Assembly: GCA_903970475.1 (NCBI GenBank)
Contig: CAJCIQ010000003.1
Span: 1-59,076 of the forward strand
Length of the DNA stretch: 59,076 bases
From: Beijerinckiaceae bacterium
Lineage (GTDB): Bacteria > Bacteroidota > Bacteroidia > Chitinophagales > Chitinophagaceae
Reading direction: 5' to 3'
Shown here: piece by piece, positions 35,855-44,999 of the stretch
Numbering within the stretch: the first letter of the stretch is position 1
How the letters are laid out: each line of letters begins with the position of its first letter
Position numbers and translations under genes: made by a program
Notes under the pieces: generated by a model
Databases searched by the model: none
What the model was told of the DNA's origin: nothing
What the model saw: the letters and a program-made list of their open reading frames with translations, nothing else

Positions 35855-37192
35855 ATGGCCTCTATTGGACTATTCGTGATCATACTCTGTACCGGCTTTA
35901 TCCTTTTGTTGATTCCTTCCATTGGCAGAAAGCAACCTTTACCTGCCGTCTGGATGACTGTTTTGCTGGGCATTAAAATCATAGTTGCCCTTAGCCAGTC
36001 CTACCTCTATTTTAAGGTGTATCCGGCAACCACAGATGCCTATGGCTGGTTTGACCAAAGCCGTCAATTGGCTTTCCTGGTCCATACGCCCCGGGAGTTT
36101 TATCACTATGCCCTACCTGGTGCGGATGGTTGGAGCGACCTTTTTCACTATAACTTCTGGAATAACCTCAAACAAAATATCCTGGTGCTCATCCTCTACG
36201 GAATGAACACGATCACCTTTCATAATCCATATACGGATACCTTAATATATTCCTTCCTGACCTTCATGGGATGGATCTCATTGATCCGTCTACTGAAGGG
36301 ACTGTATCCCCATTCACCAAACTGGGTCTATTGCCTCCCCTTTTTGTCCCCCACCTTCCTGTTTTTTTACAGTGGGTTACATGCAGACGGGCTGGTTTTT
36401 GCCCTACTGGCCTATTTAGCCTACAAAATTTGGGCATGGTTGGGTCGACCAGGCGCGGATGGGCCTGGTAAGGCGCACTCCGATCCTCCAATCGTTCCTG
36501 AGTCCCGTGCGAGACCCTCCGATCCTCCAACTGTGCCTGAGTCCCACATGACACCTTTACATCCATCAGCCAGCCGCCTCAACTTGGGCTTTTTCCTGTC
36601 TGCTGCGCTGTTATTCTGTATGAAGCCCTACCTGATTTTGCTAATAGCCCCCCTGGTTACAGGCTGGTGGCTGGTTTACCGCAAGGGTTATCCTACCGGG
36701 AAAACCTGGTGGTTCATATTCATCCTATCATTGGGCCTATTTATAGGCAGCGGCCCGGAACAAATGGCGCAAAAGCAGGCTTATCTGAACCTCCATGAGA
36801 TCCATTCACCCCCAATGGATCCGCCAAATCCCCTATTTCACTTCTGGTCTTACCTTGCTGGATTTCCCCAGGCCCTCTGGAAGGGCATAGGTCGTCCAGC
36901 CTTTTGGGAAACGGTGTACGGTAAATACCTTTTTTGTGGGGTGGAATCGATTTGCCTATGGATTTTAGTCGTGATAGCCCTGCTGTACCGTCCTAAAAGT
37001 CAGGGATCTCTTTACTTTTTCGAAAAAGGATGGCTGTATTTCTGCTTGTTGAACATCTTACTTATAGGCTATACCATTCCCCTGGCAGGGGGATTGGTCA
37101 GATATCGGGCCCTATTTTATCCCTTTATCCTGGCTTTTAGCCTATTTCCCCTTATGCGCAACATGGGTTTAAGGCGAAAGATGCCCATTTAA
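35855..37192 (+). CDS. Polytopic inner-membrane protein, function unknown
   Basis: A 445-aa protein with roughly ten hydrophobic segments (for example IGLFVIILCTGFILLLI, ILVLILYGMNTITF, FFLSAALLFCMKPYLILLIAPL, WWFIFILSLGLFIGSG). The start MASIGLFVI places the first ATG outside the purL promoter. The topology and the TTDAYGWFDQSR segment after the second helix recall GT-C-type glycosyltransferases, but no catalytic motif is certain. An unusual Pro/Ser/Glu-rich loop (about residues 207-237) contains a 13-codon in-frame duplication (SDPPIVPES.. / SDPPTVPES..). Divergent from purL by only about 60 nt. Confidence 0.75.
   Translation: MASIGLFVIILCTGFILLLIPSIGRKQPLPAVWMTVLLGIKIIVALSQSYLYFKVYPATTDAYGWFDQSRQLAFLVHTPREFYHYALPGADGWSDLFHYNFWNNLKQNILVLILYGMNTITFHNPYTDTLIYSFLTFMGWISLIRLLKGLYPHSPNWVYCLPFLSPTFLFFYSGLHADGLVFALLAYLAYKIWAWLGRPGADGPGKAHSDPPIVPESRARPSDPPTVPESHMTPLHPSASRLNLGFFLSAALLFCMKPYLILLIAPLVTGWWLVYRKGYPTGKTWWFIFILSLGLFIGSGPEQMAQKQAYLNLHEIHSPPMDPPNPLFHFWSYLAGFPQALWKGIGRPAFWETVYGKYLFCGVESICLWILVVIALLYRPKSQGSLYFFEKGWLYFCLLNILLIGYTIPLAGGLVRYRALFYPFILAFSLFPLMRNMGLRRKMPI
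36479..36545 (+). repeat. In-frame 39-nt tandem duplication in a membrane-protein loop
   Basis: TCCGATCCTCCAA...CCTGAGTCCC occurs at 36479-36506 and 36518-36545, a period of 39 nt (13 codons). The copies differ at a few bases. It lengthens a hydrophilic loop and does not break the frame. Confidence 0.75.
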
Positions 37193-37335
37193 TGGTAAAT
37201 CAGTAGAAGAACCATGAGGAAAAATTAGAATGTTTTCATTTATCCACAATCCTCGCAGAATCTTCCACCACTGATCTAAAAAAATTGTTTTTTTGTTAAG
37301 TTTAAAGTTCTTTTGACAAACAAAAAACGCACGAG

Positions 37336-39528
37336 ATGTCTTCTTTACGATTCAAAGCTATTGACAAGTTAACTGCCTTTAAAGGGGAAGTGGAAGTAGC
37401 CAGCCCTGCAAAGATCACTGCTATCTTTAACGAGAATGTGTTTACCCTCAAAACCGCCCGCGAATTTTTAAGCGATGAGGCCTACAAGAGCCTTGCTGCT
37501 AGTATCAAGGGTGGGAAAAGGATTGATCGCAATATGGCCAGCCAAATCGCTGCCGGTATGCGTCAATGGGCCGAATCCAAAGGTGTAACGCACTTCACAC
37601 ACTGGTTCCAGCCTTTGACCAATGCCGCTGCTGAGAAGCACGACTCCTTCTTTACCATTAAAGGTGATGGTACAGCAATCGAAGAGTTTGACGGTGCCGC
37701 TTTGATTCAACAAGAACCAGACGCCTCCTCCTTCCCCTCCGGTGGTTTGCGCGCCACTTTCGAAGCCCGCGGTTATACTGCATGGGATCCTTCTTCCCCT
37801 GCATTCATCATTGAAATCGGACAAGGACATACCTTGTGCATTCCCACCATATTTGTATCGTATACGGGTGAATCCCTGGACTACAAAGCGCCTTTGCTCA
37901 AAGCCCTGGAAGCCCTCAATAAATCTGCTGTTGAAGTTTGTAATTACTTTGACCGCAATGTAACGAAAGTTACGGCCACCTTAGGCTGGGAACAAGAGTA
38001 TTTCGTCATTGACGCTGGTCTGGCTAATGCCCGCCCCGACCTGATCATGACTGGCCGTACGGTGTTTGGTCATTCTCCTGCCAAAGGTCAACAATTAGAA
38101 GACCACTATTTTGGTTCCATCCCCGAAAGGATATACACCTTCATGCGTGACTTCGAAAATGAATCCTACAAGCTGGGTATTCCTTTGCGCACCCGTCACA
38201 ATGAAGTAGCACCTTCTCAGTTTGAGTGTGCGCCCATCTTCGAAGAAGTAAACATAGCCGTCGACCATAACGTGCTGCTGATGGACGTGATGAGCAGGGT
38301 AGCCAAACGCCATGGTCTGGTGGTATTGCTGCACGAAAAACCCTTTGCCGGCATCAATGGATCCGGTAAACACAATAACTGGAGCATGGCTACCGATACC
38401 GGTGTAAACCTGCTGGCTCCTGGCAAGACCCCCAAAACCAACCTCATGTTCCTGACCTTCTTCGTCAACACGATTAAGGCAGTTCATGATCATGCCGATC
38501 TCATGCGTGCGGCTATCGCTTCTGCGGGCAACGATCACCGCCTGGGCGCTAACGAAGCGCCTCCGGCCATCATTTCTATTTTCATCGGCAAATTCCTTTC
38601 CGAGGTGCTGACCGAAGTAGAAAGTAGGGTGGGCAAGAAATTCAGCGAACAGGATGAGATCATGCTCAAACTGGACATCCACAAAACCATTCCCGAACTG
38701 CTGTTGGACAATACCGACCGCAACAGGACTTCTCCCTTTGCCTTCACCGGAAATAAGTTTGAGTTCAGGGCAGTAGGGTCTTCTGCCAACTGCGCCAACG
38801 CCATGATTACCCTCAACACCATCATGGCTGACACCCTGGGTCAATTCAAAAAAGAGGTGGATGGCCTGATTGAAAAAGGTGAAAAGAAAGAAGTGGCCAT
38901 CATGCAGGTGATCCAGCAATACATCGTCCACTCCAAAAAGGTACTCTTCGAAGGGGACGGCTACAGTGAAGAATGGGAAAAAGAAGCAGCCCGCAGGGGA
39001 TTGCCCAATGTTAAAACCACTCCATTGGCCCTGGATGCTTTAAGCACCAGCAAAGCCAAACACCTCTTTGAAGCACATCACGTATACAACCACCTGGAAC
39101 TCGAAGCCCGTCACGAAATCGCACTGGAAGATTATATCAAAAAAGTGCAGATTGAAGGACGCGTCATAGGAGACCTGGCCACCAATCATATTCTACCTAC
39201 CGCCATCAATTACCAGAACAACCTGATCCAAAACGTGAAAGGATTGAAAGAACTGGGATTGAAGGAAAGTGCTTACAAAGCCCAATTGGATGTGTTGCAG
39301 GAAATCTCCGAGCATATCCAGATTGTAAGGTCCAAGGTTGAGGAAATGACGGAGGCCCGCAAAGATGCCAACGCCCTGACCCACAGCCGCGATAAAGCAC
39401 TGGCCTATAACGATAAGGTTAAACCCTTCTTCGATGAGATCCGCTACCACGTAGACAAACTCGAACTGTTGGTGGACGACACACAATGGGAACTGCCCAA
39501 ATACAGGGAACTGGTATTCTTGCGCTAG
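37336..39528 (+). CDS. glnA: Glutamine synthetase type III
   Basis: Type III glutamine synthetase (730 aa), ATP-dependent amidation of glutamate and the main ammonia-assimilating enzyme in Bacteroidota. GSIII motifs: THFTHWFQPLTNAAAEKHDSF, LGWEQEYFVID (metal-binding Glu), TRHNEVAPSQFECAPIFEEVNIAVDH in parts, LLHEKPFAGINGSGKHNNWSM (ammonia/ATP site) and NRTSPFAFTGNKFEFRAVGSSANCA. The C-terminal GSIII-specific helical region follows from about residue 560. Single gene with a long AT-rich upstream region and a strong terminator. No PII gene is adjacent. Confidence 0.97.
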   Translation: MSSLRFKAIDKLTAFKGEVEVASPAKITAIFNENVFTLKTAREFLSDEAYKSLAASIKGGKRIDRNMASQIAAGMRQWAESKGVTHFTHWFQPLTNAAAEKHDSFFTIKGDGTAIEEFDGAALIQQEPDASSFPSGGLRATFEARGYTAWDPSSPAFIIEIGQGHTLCIPTIFVSYTGESLDYKAPLLKALEALNKSAVEVCNYFDRNVTKVTATLGWEQEYFVIDAGLANARPDLIMTGRTVFGHSPAKGQQLEDHYFGSIPERIYTFMRDFENESYKLGIPLRTRHNEVAPSQFECAPIFEEVNIAVDHNVLLMDVMSRVAKRHGLVVLLHEKPFAGINGSGKHNNWSMATDTGVNLLAPGKTPKTNLMFLTFFVNTIKAVHDHADLMRAAIASAGNDHRLGANEAPPAIISIFIGKFLSEVLTEVESRVGKKFSEQDEIMLKLDIHKTIPELLLDNTDRNRTSPFAFTGNKFEFRAVGSSANCANAMITLNTIMADTLGQFKKEVDGLIEKGEKKEVAIMQVIQQYIVHSKKVLFEGDGYSEEWEKEAARRGLPNVKTTPLALDALSTSKAKHLFEAHHVYNHLELEARHEIALEDYIKKVQIEGRVIGDLATNHILPTAINYQNNLIQNVKGLKELGLKESAYKAQLDVLQEISEHIQIVRSKVEEMTEARKDANALTHSRDKALAYNDKVKPFFDEIRYHVDKLELLVDDTQWELPKYRELVFLR

Positions 39529-39556
39529 GCTGTTACCAGATATGCATACTATTTCG

Positions 39557-39586
39557 GAGCCCGGTCTTGACCCGGGCTCTTTTTTT
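39557..39586 (+). terminator. glnA terminator
   Basis: GAGCCCGG, a 7-nt loop, CCGGGCTC, then seven T. It lies about 30 nt after the glnA stop and is a textbook intrinsic terminator. Confidence 0.92.
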
Positions 39587-39724
39587 GCCCAGTCCCCAAC
39601 GAAAAGATCAACCTGAAATGTTTTTTGGGCAAACCCCGGAATTTCCGGAGATCTGGGCAACGAAACCAATTCTGTCGGCATCTTATATATAGATTCCCTA
39701 ATACTTTTTGCCAGTAAAGTAAAT

Positions 39725-39757
39725 CAAAGCCCTCGTTGCCATGAGGGCTTTGTCTTT
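39725..39757 (+). terminator. Second terminator-like hairpin downstream of glnA
   Basis: AAAGCCCTC (39726-39734) and GAGGGCTTT (39743-39751) form a perfect 9-bp stem, followed by GTCTTTCTC. It may be a backup terminator or end an unseen short transcript. The remainder of the 369-nt gap between glnA and the next gene holds no gene that I can support. Confidence 0.6.
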
Positions 39758-39897
39758 CTCACGCCCCACGAGGCCATACTTCACCTAAGCCTGTTTAGTA
39801 ACACTAAACATTTAGTAACAATTCCTTAAACTCCCTGTTATAGGTAAATGGGCTCAGTGGTAATACATTTGGGCATTCCTGTCTATTTTACCCGCAT

Positions 39898-41244
39898 ATG
39901 ATCAAACCCATAGAGGCACTCAGCAAAAGAATGCACAAGGCTTCCCCCCTGGCCGTTATGTTACTCAGCAGCATTTCTGCCTTCAGTATTTACGTGTGCA
40001 CCTATGGCTTCCGTAAAAGCTTTGCCGCTGCTACCTTTGAGGGGCAGGTCTTCTGGGGAATGGATTACAAGGTACTCCTGGTCATTGCCCAGGTATTTGG
40101 GTATGCCACCAGTAAGTTTATCGGCATCAAAGTCATTTCTGAGGTAAACCCCAGTAAAAGACCCCAATACATTATAGGACTTCTCCTCTTTGCCTGGTTG
40201 TGTTTGCTGGGACTAGCCGTTCTACCGGCCCCCTGGGGGATTCTGTGTATGTTTTTGAATGGACTGCCCTTGGGTATGATATGGGGGTTGGTATACTCTT
40301 ATCTGGAAGGCAGGAAAGGCACCGAGTTTATGGCCTCTATTCTTGCCACCAGCCTCATATTTTCCGCCGGTGTGGTTAAGGGCATTGGAAGAACCATGGT
40401 TACCTCCTGGCATATGCCTGAAATATGGATGCCCTTTGCGGTAGGTGCGGTCTTTTTTGTGCCCATGATCATTTTCGTAGGATTAATAATGGCCACCCCA
40501 CCCCCTAGCGATGCAGACAAGGCAGCGCGTTCGGAACGCACCCCCATGTATGCTGCCGACAGGGTATCTTTTTTAAGGAGTTTCTGGCCCGGGTTCCTTT
40601 TTAACCTGGGACTTTATATCACGCTGACCGCTATGAGGGACCTTAGGGATAACTTTGAGGTGGAGATCTGGCAAGGTTTGGTAGGGCATCCCGTCAGCCC
40701 CTCAGTCTACGCCCAGATTGACACCCCGGTATCCATTCTCATCCTGGGGCTGGTTTGCGCACTGGTGTTCGTTCAAAACAACCGGAATGCCTTTAAGCTG
40801 GCGCACCTACTGATTTTACTGGGTTTTATCTCGATAGGTTTGGGATCCTACCTATATTATACGCACCAGGTTACCCCCTTTGTGCTGATGTATTTTGCCG
40901 CCTTTGGTTTGTATATGGCCTATATCCCCTACCAGGTAATTTTCTTCGAAAGGCTTATAGCCGTCTTCAAGGTAAAGGGCAATATCGGCTTCCTCATTTA
41001 TGCCGCCGACTCCATTGGCTATGCAGGCAGTGTCGGGGTATTATTGTACAAAGAATTTGGAACGCACAACCTAAGCTGGGGGAATTTCTTCACCTGGTCA
41101 CTGACCATTGTTGCGGGCGTAGGCGTGGTATGTATCCTACTGTCTTATCAATACTTCACCCAGAAAATGCGCAACAGCAAATCGGCGGAGACAGCGGCCC
41201 CCGCTAGTATCGTCGAGCCCCTTGCGGAAATCGGCGCGGCCTAA
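39898..41244 (+). CDS. DUF5690-type MFS-like transporter
   Basis: A 448-aa polytopic membrane protein with about twelve hydrophobic segments (PLAVMLLSSISAFSIYVCTYGFRKSF, YIIGLLLFAWLCLLGLAVL, IWGLVYSYLEGRKGTEFMASI, FVLMYFAAFGLYMAYIPYQVIFFERLIAVF shown in parts). The YGFRKSFAAATF motif after helix 1 and the size agree with the Bacteroidota DUF5690 family, an MFS-like group of unknown substrate. It is convergent with, and overlaps by 4 nt, an FAD amine-oxidase-like gene, a pairing I recall from other Bacteroidota. Likely imports or exports the substrate of that enzyme; this is inference. Confidence 0.8.
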   Translation: MIKPIEALSKRMHKASPLAVMLLSSISAFSIYVCTYGFRKSFAAATFEGQVFWGMDYKVLLVIAQVFGYATSKFIGIKVISEVNPSKRPQYIIGLLLFAWLCLLGLAVLPAPWGILCMFLNGLPLGMIWGLVYSYLEGRKGTEFMASILATSLIFSAGVVKGIGRTMVTSWHMPEIWMPFAVGAVFFVPMIIFVGLIMATPPPSDADKAARSERTPMYAADRVSFLRSFWPGFLFNLGLYITLTAMRDLRDNFEVEIWQGLVGHPVSPSVYAQIDTPVSILILGLVCALVFVQNNRNAFKLAHLLILLGFISIGLGSYLYYTHQVTPFVLMYFAAFGLYMAYIPYQVIFFERLIAVFKVKGNIGFLIYAADSIGYAGSVGVLLYKEFGTHNLSWGNFFTWSLTIVAGVGVVCILLSYQYFTQKMRNSKSAETAAPASIVEPLAEIGAA

Positions 41245-42395
41245 AAGAACAGTTTGTTTATACTTTCTTCTGTGTAACCCGCGCTCGAAGTCATACCCTT
41301 TCCACCTATAGCCGTGCGAATATGTATGTGAGCGCTCAGGTCCTCCTCCACAATATCCTTTTTCTTGTGCAGGGGATAAAACCCTGCCCATACCCTATCC
41401 AGGTTGCGCACACCAAAATGAACGATCCTTTCGGCTTCTTTCAACATTAATTCATTGATATAAGCACTTACAGAAAATCCCAGATCATCCGTGTGCAGCA
41501 CGTCCGCGTATTCGTGGGAATCACCTATGATAAAACTACCGTCATCAGCCTTTTTAAACAGGATATGTATACCCCACTTTTTAAGCTCTTTGAGGTGTTC
41601 GGGGGTTTGTAAGCTTCCAAAGGAAGGACATTCTTCAAAGGATTCGTAACGACGGATGGTCAACCCCGTTAGGATATTACCCTTCAGTTCGACTTCGGGC
41701 ATGGGTTGGGTCCTCATCATTTGCAGTTTGCTCACGACGATACCTGATGCCTTGAATAAGTCGGGAAAAAGAAGCTTGAACTCTCCGCCATTACATATAA
41801 CCACCTTTTCCGCTTCAAAAACATGACCTGCATTGGTCACCACTTTGGCTCCTGATGCCGTATCCGTGCAATCCACGATGGTGGTATGGGGCAGGTAGGT
41901 AAATTGAGGATAGGTCTCTTTGAGATAATCCAGTACCCTATAGATCATGTGCTCGGGAGCCACACTGATTTCTTCAGGGAAAAACAAGGCTTCCCTGCAA
42001 TAATCGCCCCTGAGCACCGGCCATTTTTCCAGACATTGCGCCGTGCTGAGTAGCTTGGAATCGTATGCTTTGTTATCCATGATCTGCTTCAGCTCATGGA
42101 TAATCTGTTGCTCGTCGGGATCTGAGGCAATGTACACTGTTCCATGCCGGCGTACACTGATGTCCATTTTTTCCTGTAGGATCTGATACCAATACATGGA
42201 ACGACGTCCATAGTCGAACCAGCGACCACTCATCCCGGAGGTAACCACCTGACCAAAATTCCTTACGGTGGCGTTCACCGGATACTGGTCCTTTTCAAAC
42301 AAAGTGACCTTCAAACCCTGGCGTAAAGCGTGGAAAGCGTGAAAGGTGCCCAATGCACCTGCCCCTACGATAATGAGATCTTTTTTTTCAGGCAT
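41241..42395 (-). CDS. FAD-dependent oxidoreductase, DAO fold (TIGR03364-like)
   Basis: A 384-aa flavoenzyme of the D-amino-acid-oxidase superfamily. The dinucleotide motif KDLIIVGAGALGTFHAFHALRQG opens the protein, followed by LKVTLFEKD; VRNFGQVVTSGMSGRWFDYGRRSMYWY recalls the TIGR03364 group often found near 2-aminoethylphosphonate genes. Later, TGLTIRRYESFEECPSF and SFIIGDSHEYAD line the usual substrate/FAD positions, and the C-terminus has IRTAIGGKGMTSSAGYTEE. It probably oxidises a (methyl)amino compound, perhaps an aminophosphonate (inference). It has its own promoter box (42415-42422); the XRE-cupin gene upstream is in the same direction. Confidence 0.82.
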   Translation of the reverse strand: MPEKKDLIIVGAGALGTFHAFHALRQGLKVTLFEKDQYPVNATVRNFGQVVTSGMSGRWFDYGRRSMYWYQILQEKMDISVRRHGTVYIASDPDEQQIIHELKQIMDNKAYDSKLLSTAQCLEKWPVLRGDYCREALFFPEEISVAPEHMIYRVLDYLKETYPQFTYLPHTTIVDCTDTASGAKVVTNAGHVFEAEKVVICNGGEFKLLFPDLFKASGIVVSKLQMMRTQPMPEVELKGNILTGLTIRRYESFEECPSFGSLQTPEHLKELKKWGIHILFKKADDGSFIIGDSHEYADVLHTDDLGFSVSAYINELMLKEAERIVHFGVRNLDRVWAGFYPLHKKKDIVEEDLSAHIHIRTAIGGKGMTSSAGYTEESINKLFF

Positions 42396-42414
42396 AGGTA
42401 TACTACTATGCCCG

Positions 42415-42422
42415 CAAAGGTA
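42415..42422 (-). promoter_or_regulatory. -7 box TACCTTTG before the FAD oxidoreductase
   Basis: Minus-strand TACCTTTG, 19 nt before the ATG, giving a leader of about 15 nt. It lies in the 51-nt gap after the XRE-cupin gene, so the enzyme can be transcribed independently of its likely regulator. Confidence 0.7.
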
Positions 42423-42446
42423 TAGTATTTGTAAACTTTCAGGTGG

Positions 42447-43025
42447 TTAACTTTCTATGAAGAAGTAGATCACCAGCATGAGTGCGTCTCCTTCCCCAAT
42501 GTTTTTGGGGTTATGGGGTTCTCTGGCGTCGAAATAAATGGAGTCTCCTGGTCCTAGAAGGTATTTGTTTTCTCCTATACTGTATTCCACATCCCCTTCG
42601 ATCACATATTTGTATTCGAAGGCGTCCGTGCGGACCATGGCCCTGCGTGAGTTTTTCTGCAAGCGCAGAAGGACCATATCTATATGCTTATCCTGTATAT
42701 GCGTGGAAAGGATGCGTTGATAATGGAATCCGCGGGCGTTTTCCTTCTGAAAGTCCTGATATTGCTCTTTTTTACGAATCAGCACTTTGTCGGTTTCTCC
42801 GTTTTCTCCTTGAAGCTCGTCGAAAAAAGTATTCAGGTCTATATGCAGGGATCTGATGATACTCAACAATACCGTTAAGGAAGGCACGGTCCTGTTGTTT
42901 TCAATTTGGGAGATAAACCCCTTGGTAACACCTACATCATTGGCCAATTCCTGGATGGTAATGTTCTTTTCTTTTCTCTTCTCCTTGATCTTATTGCTGA
43001 TCTGGAGGATAACATCTTTTTGCAT
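42447..43025 (-). CDS. XRE-family transcriptional regulator with cupin sensor domain
   Basis: A 192-aa regulator. Residues about 8-62 form a Cro/CI helix-turn-helix (IKEKRKEKNITIQELANDVGVTKGFISQIENN in parts, then RTVPSLTVLLSIIRSL). Residues about 110-190 are a double-stranded beta-helix cupin (FEYKYVIEGDVEYSIGENKYLLGPGDSIYFDAREPHNPKNIG in parts) that normally binds a small effector. Such proteins usually control a neighbouring catabolic or transport operon, so the FAD oxidoreductase and DUF5690 transporter are the probable targets. The order and spacing support this, but no operator was identified. Confidence 0.92.
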   Translation of the reverse strand: MQKDVILQISNKIKEKRKEKNITIQELANDVGVTKGFISQIENNRTVPSLTVLLSIIRSLHIDLNTFFDELQGENGETDKVLIRKKEQYQDFQKENARGFHYQRILSTHIQDKHIDMVLLRLQKNSRRAMVRTDAFEYKYVIEGDVEYSIGENKYLLGPGDSIYFDAREPHNPKNIGEGDALMLVIYFFIES

Positions 43026-43060
43026 AGATCCTGATGGATTGTGGCATATCCCACCCGAAA

Positions 43061-43092
43061 GTAAAAAAAAAAGCGGCTCAATAGAGCCGCTC
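43061..43092 (-). terminator. efp-accB-accC operon terminator
   Basis: Minus strand: AGCGGCTC, loop TATT, GAGCCGCT, then ten T. It lies about 25 nt after the accC stop. Confidence 0.92.
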
Positions 43093-43117
43093 CTATGTTA
43101 AAATCATCAGGAATGCA

Positions 43118-44455
43118 TTACTGGAGGTGGAAAGTTTCCAGGAATTTCGTGGTGAAATTGCCTTTGCGGAAATCCTCATTACGCATCAGTTGTTGATGGA
43201 AAGGAATGGTGGTTTTCACCCCTTCAATCACGTATTCGCTGAGTGCGCGGCTCATCGTATCTATGGCCTCTTCCCTGGTCCTGGCTACAGCAATGATCTT
43301 TCCAATCATGGAATCGTAATAGGGAGGAATCACGTATCCGGCATAGATATGGGAATCAACCCTTACGCCATGACCGCCCGGTTGATGCAATACCGTTATC
43401 TTACCAGGAGAGGGGCGGAAGTCATTATAGGGATCTTCAGCGTTTATCCTGCACTCGATAGCATGCATTTCCGGAATATAGTTGCGACCGCTGATGGGCA
43501 CACCAGCAGCAATTTTAATTTGCTCCTTTATCAGGTCATAGTTGATGACTTCCTCTGTAACGCAGTGTTCTACCTGGATACGGGTATTCATCTCCATGAA
43601 GTAGAAATTGCGATGCTTGTCCACCAGGAACTCTATGGTGCCCACGCTTTCATAATTGATGGCAGAAGCCGCCTTGATGGCTGCTTCCCCCATTCTTTCC
43701 CTGAGTTCGGGCGTCATGAAAGGAGAAGGCGATTCTTCCACCAACTTTTGGTGGCGGCGCTGGATGGAGCAATCCCTTTCGCTCAAGTGACATACTTTAC
43801 CGTACTGGTCTCCAGCAACCTGAATTTCTATGTGACGAGGCTCTTCCACGAATTTCTCCATGTATACCCCATCATTTTTAAACGAAGCCAGCGCTTCTGC
43901 TTTCGCGGTACTGTAAGCCCTTTCCATTTCGGAATCTTCCCAAATCACACGCATCCCTTTACCACCACCACCTGCTGTGGCTTTGATGATAACGGGATAA
44001 CCCATTTCTTTAGCCACACTACGCGCCTCTTCAAGGCTCTCCAGCAAACCTGGGCTACCCGGGATAACGGGAACACCCGCTTTGATCATCGTTTCCTTAG
44101 CCGTAATCTTATCCCCCATCGCACGTATCATGGCAGGGGTGGGTCCTATGAATTTAATCCCATGCTCGCCGCAGATTTCAGCAAAACGAGCGTTTTCTGC
44201 CAGGAAGCCATATCCAGGGTGGACCGCATCGGCATTCGTGATTTCGGCTGCTGCCATCAGCCGAGGGATGTTCAGGTAGGAATCGGAGCTGGCGGGTTTT
44301 CCGATGCACACAGCTTCATCCGCAAAACGAACGTGTAAACTATCTTTATCGGCGGTAGAGTAGACGGCAACGGTCTTAATGCCCATTTCCTTACAAGTCC
44401 GGATCACCCTTAACGCAATCTCCCCGCGATTTGCAATCAGTACTTTTTTAAACAT
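43118..44455 (-). CDS. accC: Acetyl-CoA carboxylase, biotin carboxylase subunit
   Basis: Biotin carboxylase (445 aa), the ATP-grasp subunit that carboxylates biotin on AccB. Starts [20 protein letters not shown], the family N-terminus; [17 protein letters not shown] is the BC signature, the glycine-rich ATP lid reads [15 protein letters not shown], and [17 protein letters not shown] holds metal and substrate residues. The C-terminus ends LETFHLQ. Last gene of efp-accB-accC, 32 nt after accB. Confidence 0.98.
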   Translation of the reverse strand: MFKKVLIANRGEIALRVIRTCKEMGIKTVAVYSTADKDSLHVRFADEAVCIGKPASSDSYLNIPRLMAAAEITNADAVHPGYGFLAENARFAEICGEHGIKFIGPTPAMIRAMGDKITAKETMIKAGVPVIPGSPGLLESLEEARSVAKEMGYPVIIKATAGGGGKGMRVIWEDSEMERAYSTAKAEALASFKNDGVYMEKFVEEPRHIEIQVAGDQYGKVCHLSERDCSIQRRHQKLVEESPSPFMTPELRERMGEAAIKAASAINYESVGTIEFLVDKHRNFYFMEMNTRIQVEHCVTEEVINYDLIKEQIKIAAGVPISGRNYIPEMHAIECRINAEDPYNDFRPSPGKITVLHQPGGHGVRVDSHIYAGYVIPPYYDSMIGKIIAVARTREEAIDTMSRALSEYVIEGVKTTIPFHQQLMRNEDFRKGNFTTKFLETFHLQ

Positions 44456-44487
44456 CAGTCTCTTTTAGTTGAATAACTAGGTACAGT

Positions 44488-44970
44488 CTAAGGTTCTACC
44501 AGGAACAGCGGTTGGTCGTATTCTACCGGTGAAGCGTCCTCAACAAGCACCTTTACTACTTTACCACTAACCTCGCTCTCAATTTCATTGAACAATTTCA
44601 TGGCCTCAATGATGCAAACGACCTTACCAGGAGATACTTCGTCCCCAACTTCTGCAAAGGCGGGTTTATCCGGAGATGATCTGCGGTAGAAGGTACCTAT
44701 CATGGGGCTCTTAATGGTGATCAGGTTGTCTGCTTTCGGGGCAGCGGGTGCTGCAGCAGGGGCAGCGCCGGGGGCGGCAGCCGGAGCGCCGGCAGGAGCA
44801 GGAGCTGGAGGAGCGGCCTGATAAGCAACCGGAGCTTGCGCATAGACGGTTTGTACCTGGTCATCCTTCTGTTTAATGGTGATCTTGAAGTCTTTCTCTT
44901 CTACGCTGATTTCACCAATGTTGGATTTGTTGATGATTTTGATCAGCTCCTGAATTTGTTTGAAATCCAT
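44488..44970 (-). CDS. accB: Acetyl-CoA carboxylase, biotin carboxyl carrier protein
   Basis: BCCP (160 aa), which carries biotin between the carboxylase and carboxyltransferase of fatty-acid synthesis. The N-terminal helix MDFKQIQELIKIINKSNIGE is followed by an Ala/Pro-rich flexible linker (about residues 45-80) and a C-terminal biotinyl domain with SPMIGTFYRRSSPDKPAF and EAMKLFNEIESE; the biotinylated residue is Lys125. It lies 29 nt after efp and 32 nt before accC. Confidence 0.98.
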   Translation of the reverse strand: MDFKQIQELIKIINKSNIGEISVEEKDFKITIKQKDDQVQTVYAQAPVAYQAAPPAPAPAGAPAAAPGAAPAAAPAAPKADNLITIKSPMIGTFYRRSSPDKPAFAEVGDEVSPGKVVCIIEAMKLFNEIESEVSGKVVKVLVEDASPVEYDQPLFLVEP

Positions 44971-44999
44971 GGGTTCTTGAGTTTTGGGTTTTGCGGGTG

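Noticed and set aside
37199..37335. glnA promoter from the T-rich stretch before the start
   Set aside because: TTCTTTTG resembles a -7 box, but the spacing to the upstream TTTG is about 12 nt instead of about 20, so I did not call it.
41241..41244. Frameshift or gene fusion between the DUF5690 gene and the FAD oxidase gene
   Set aside because: The two genes are convergent and share four bases at their stops; this is ordinary tail-to-tail overlap.
43127..44338. Open frame of 403 codons opposite accC
   Set aside because: Antisense shadow of accC. Long antisense frames are frequent opposite conserved genes with this codon bias, and there is no promoter or family match.
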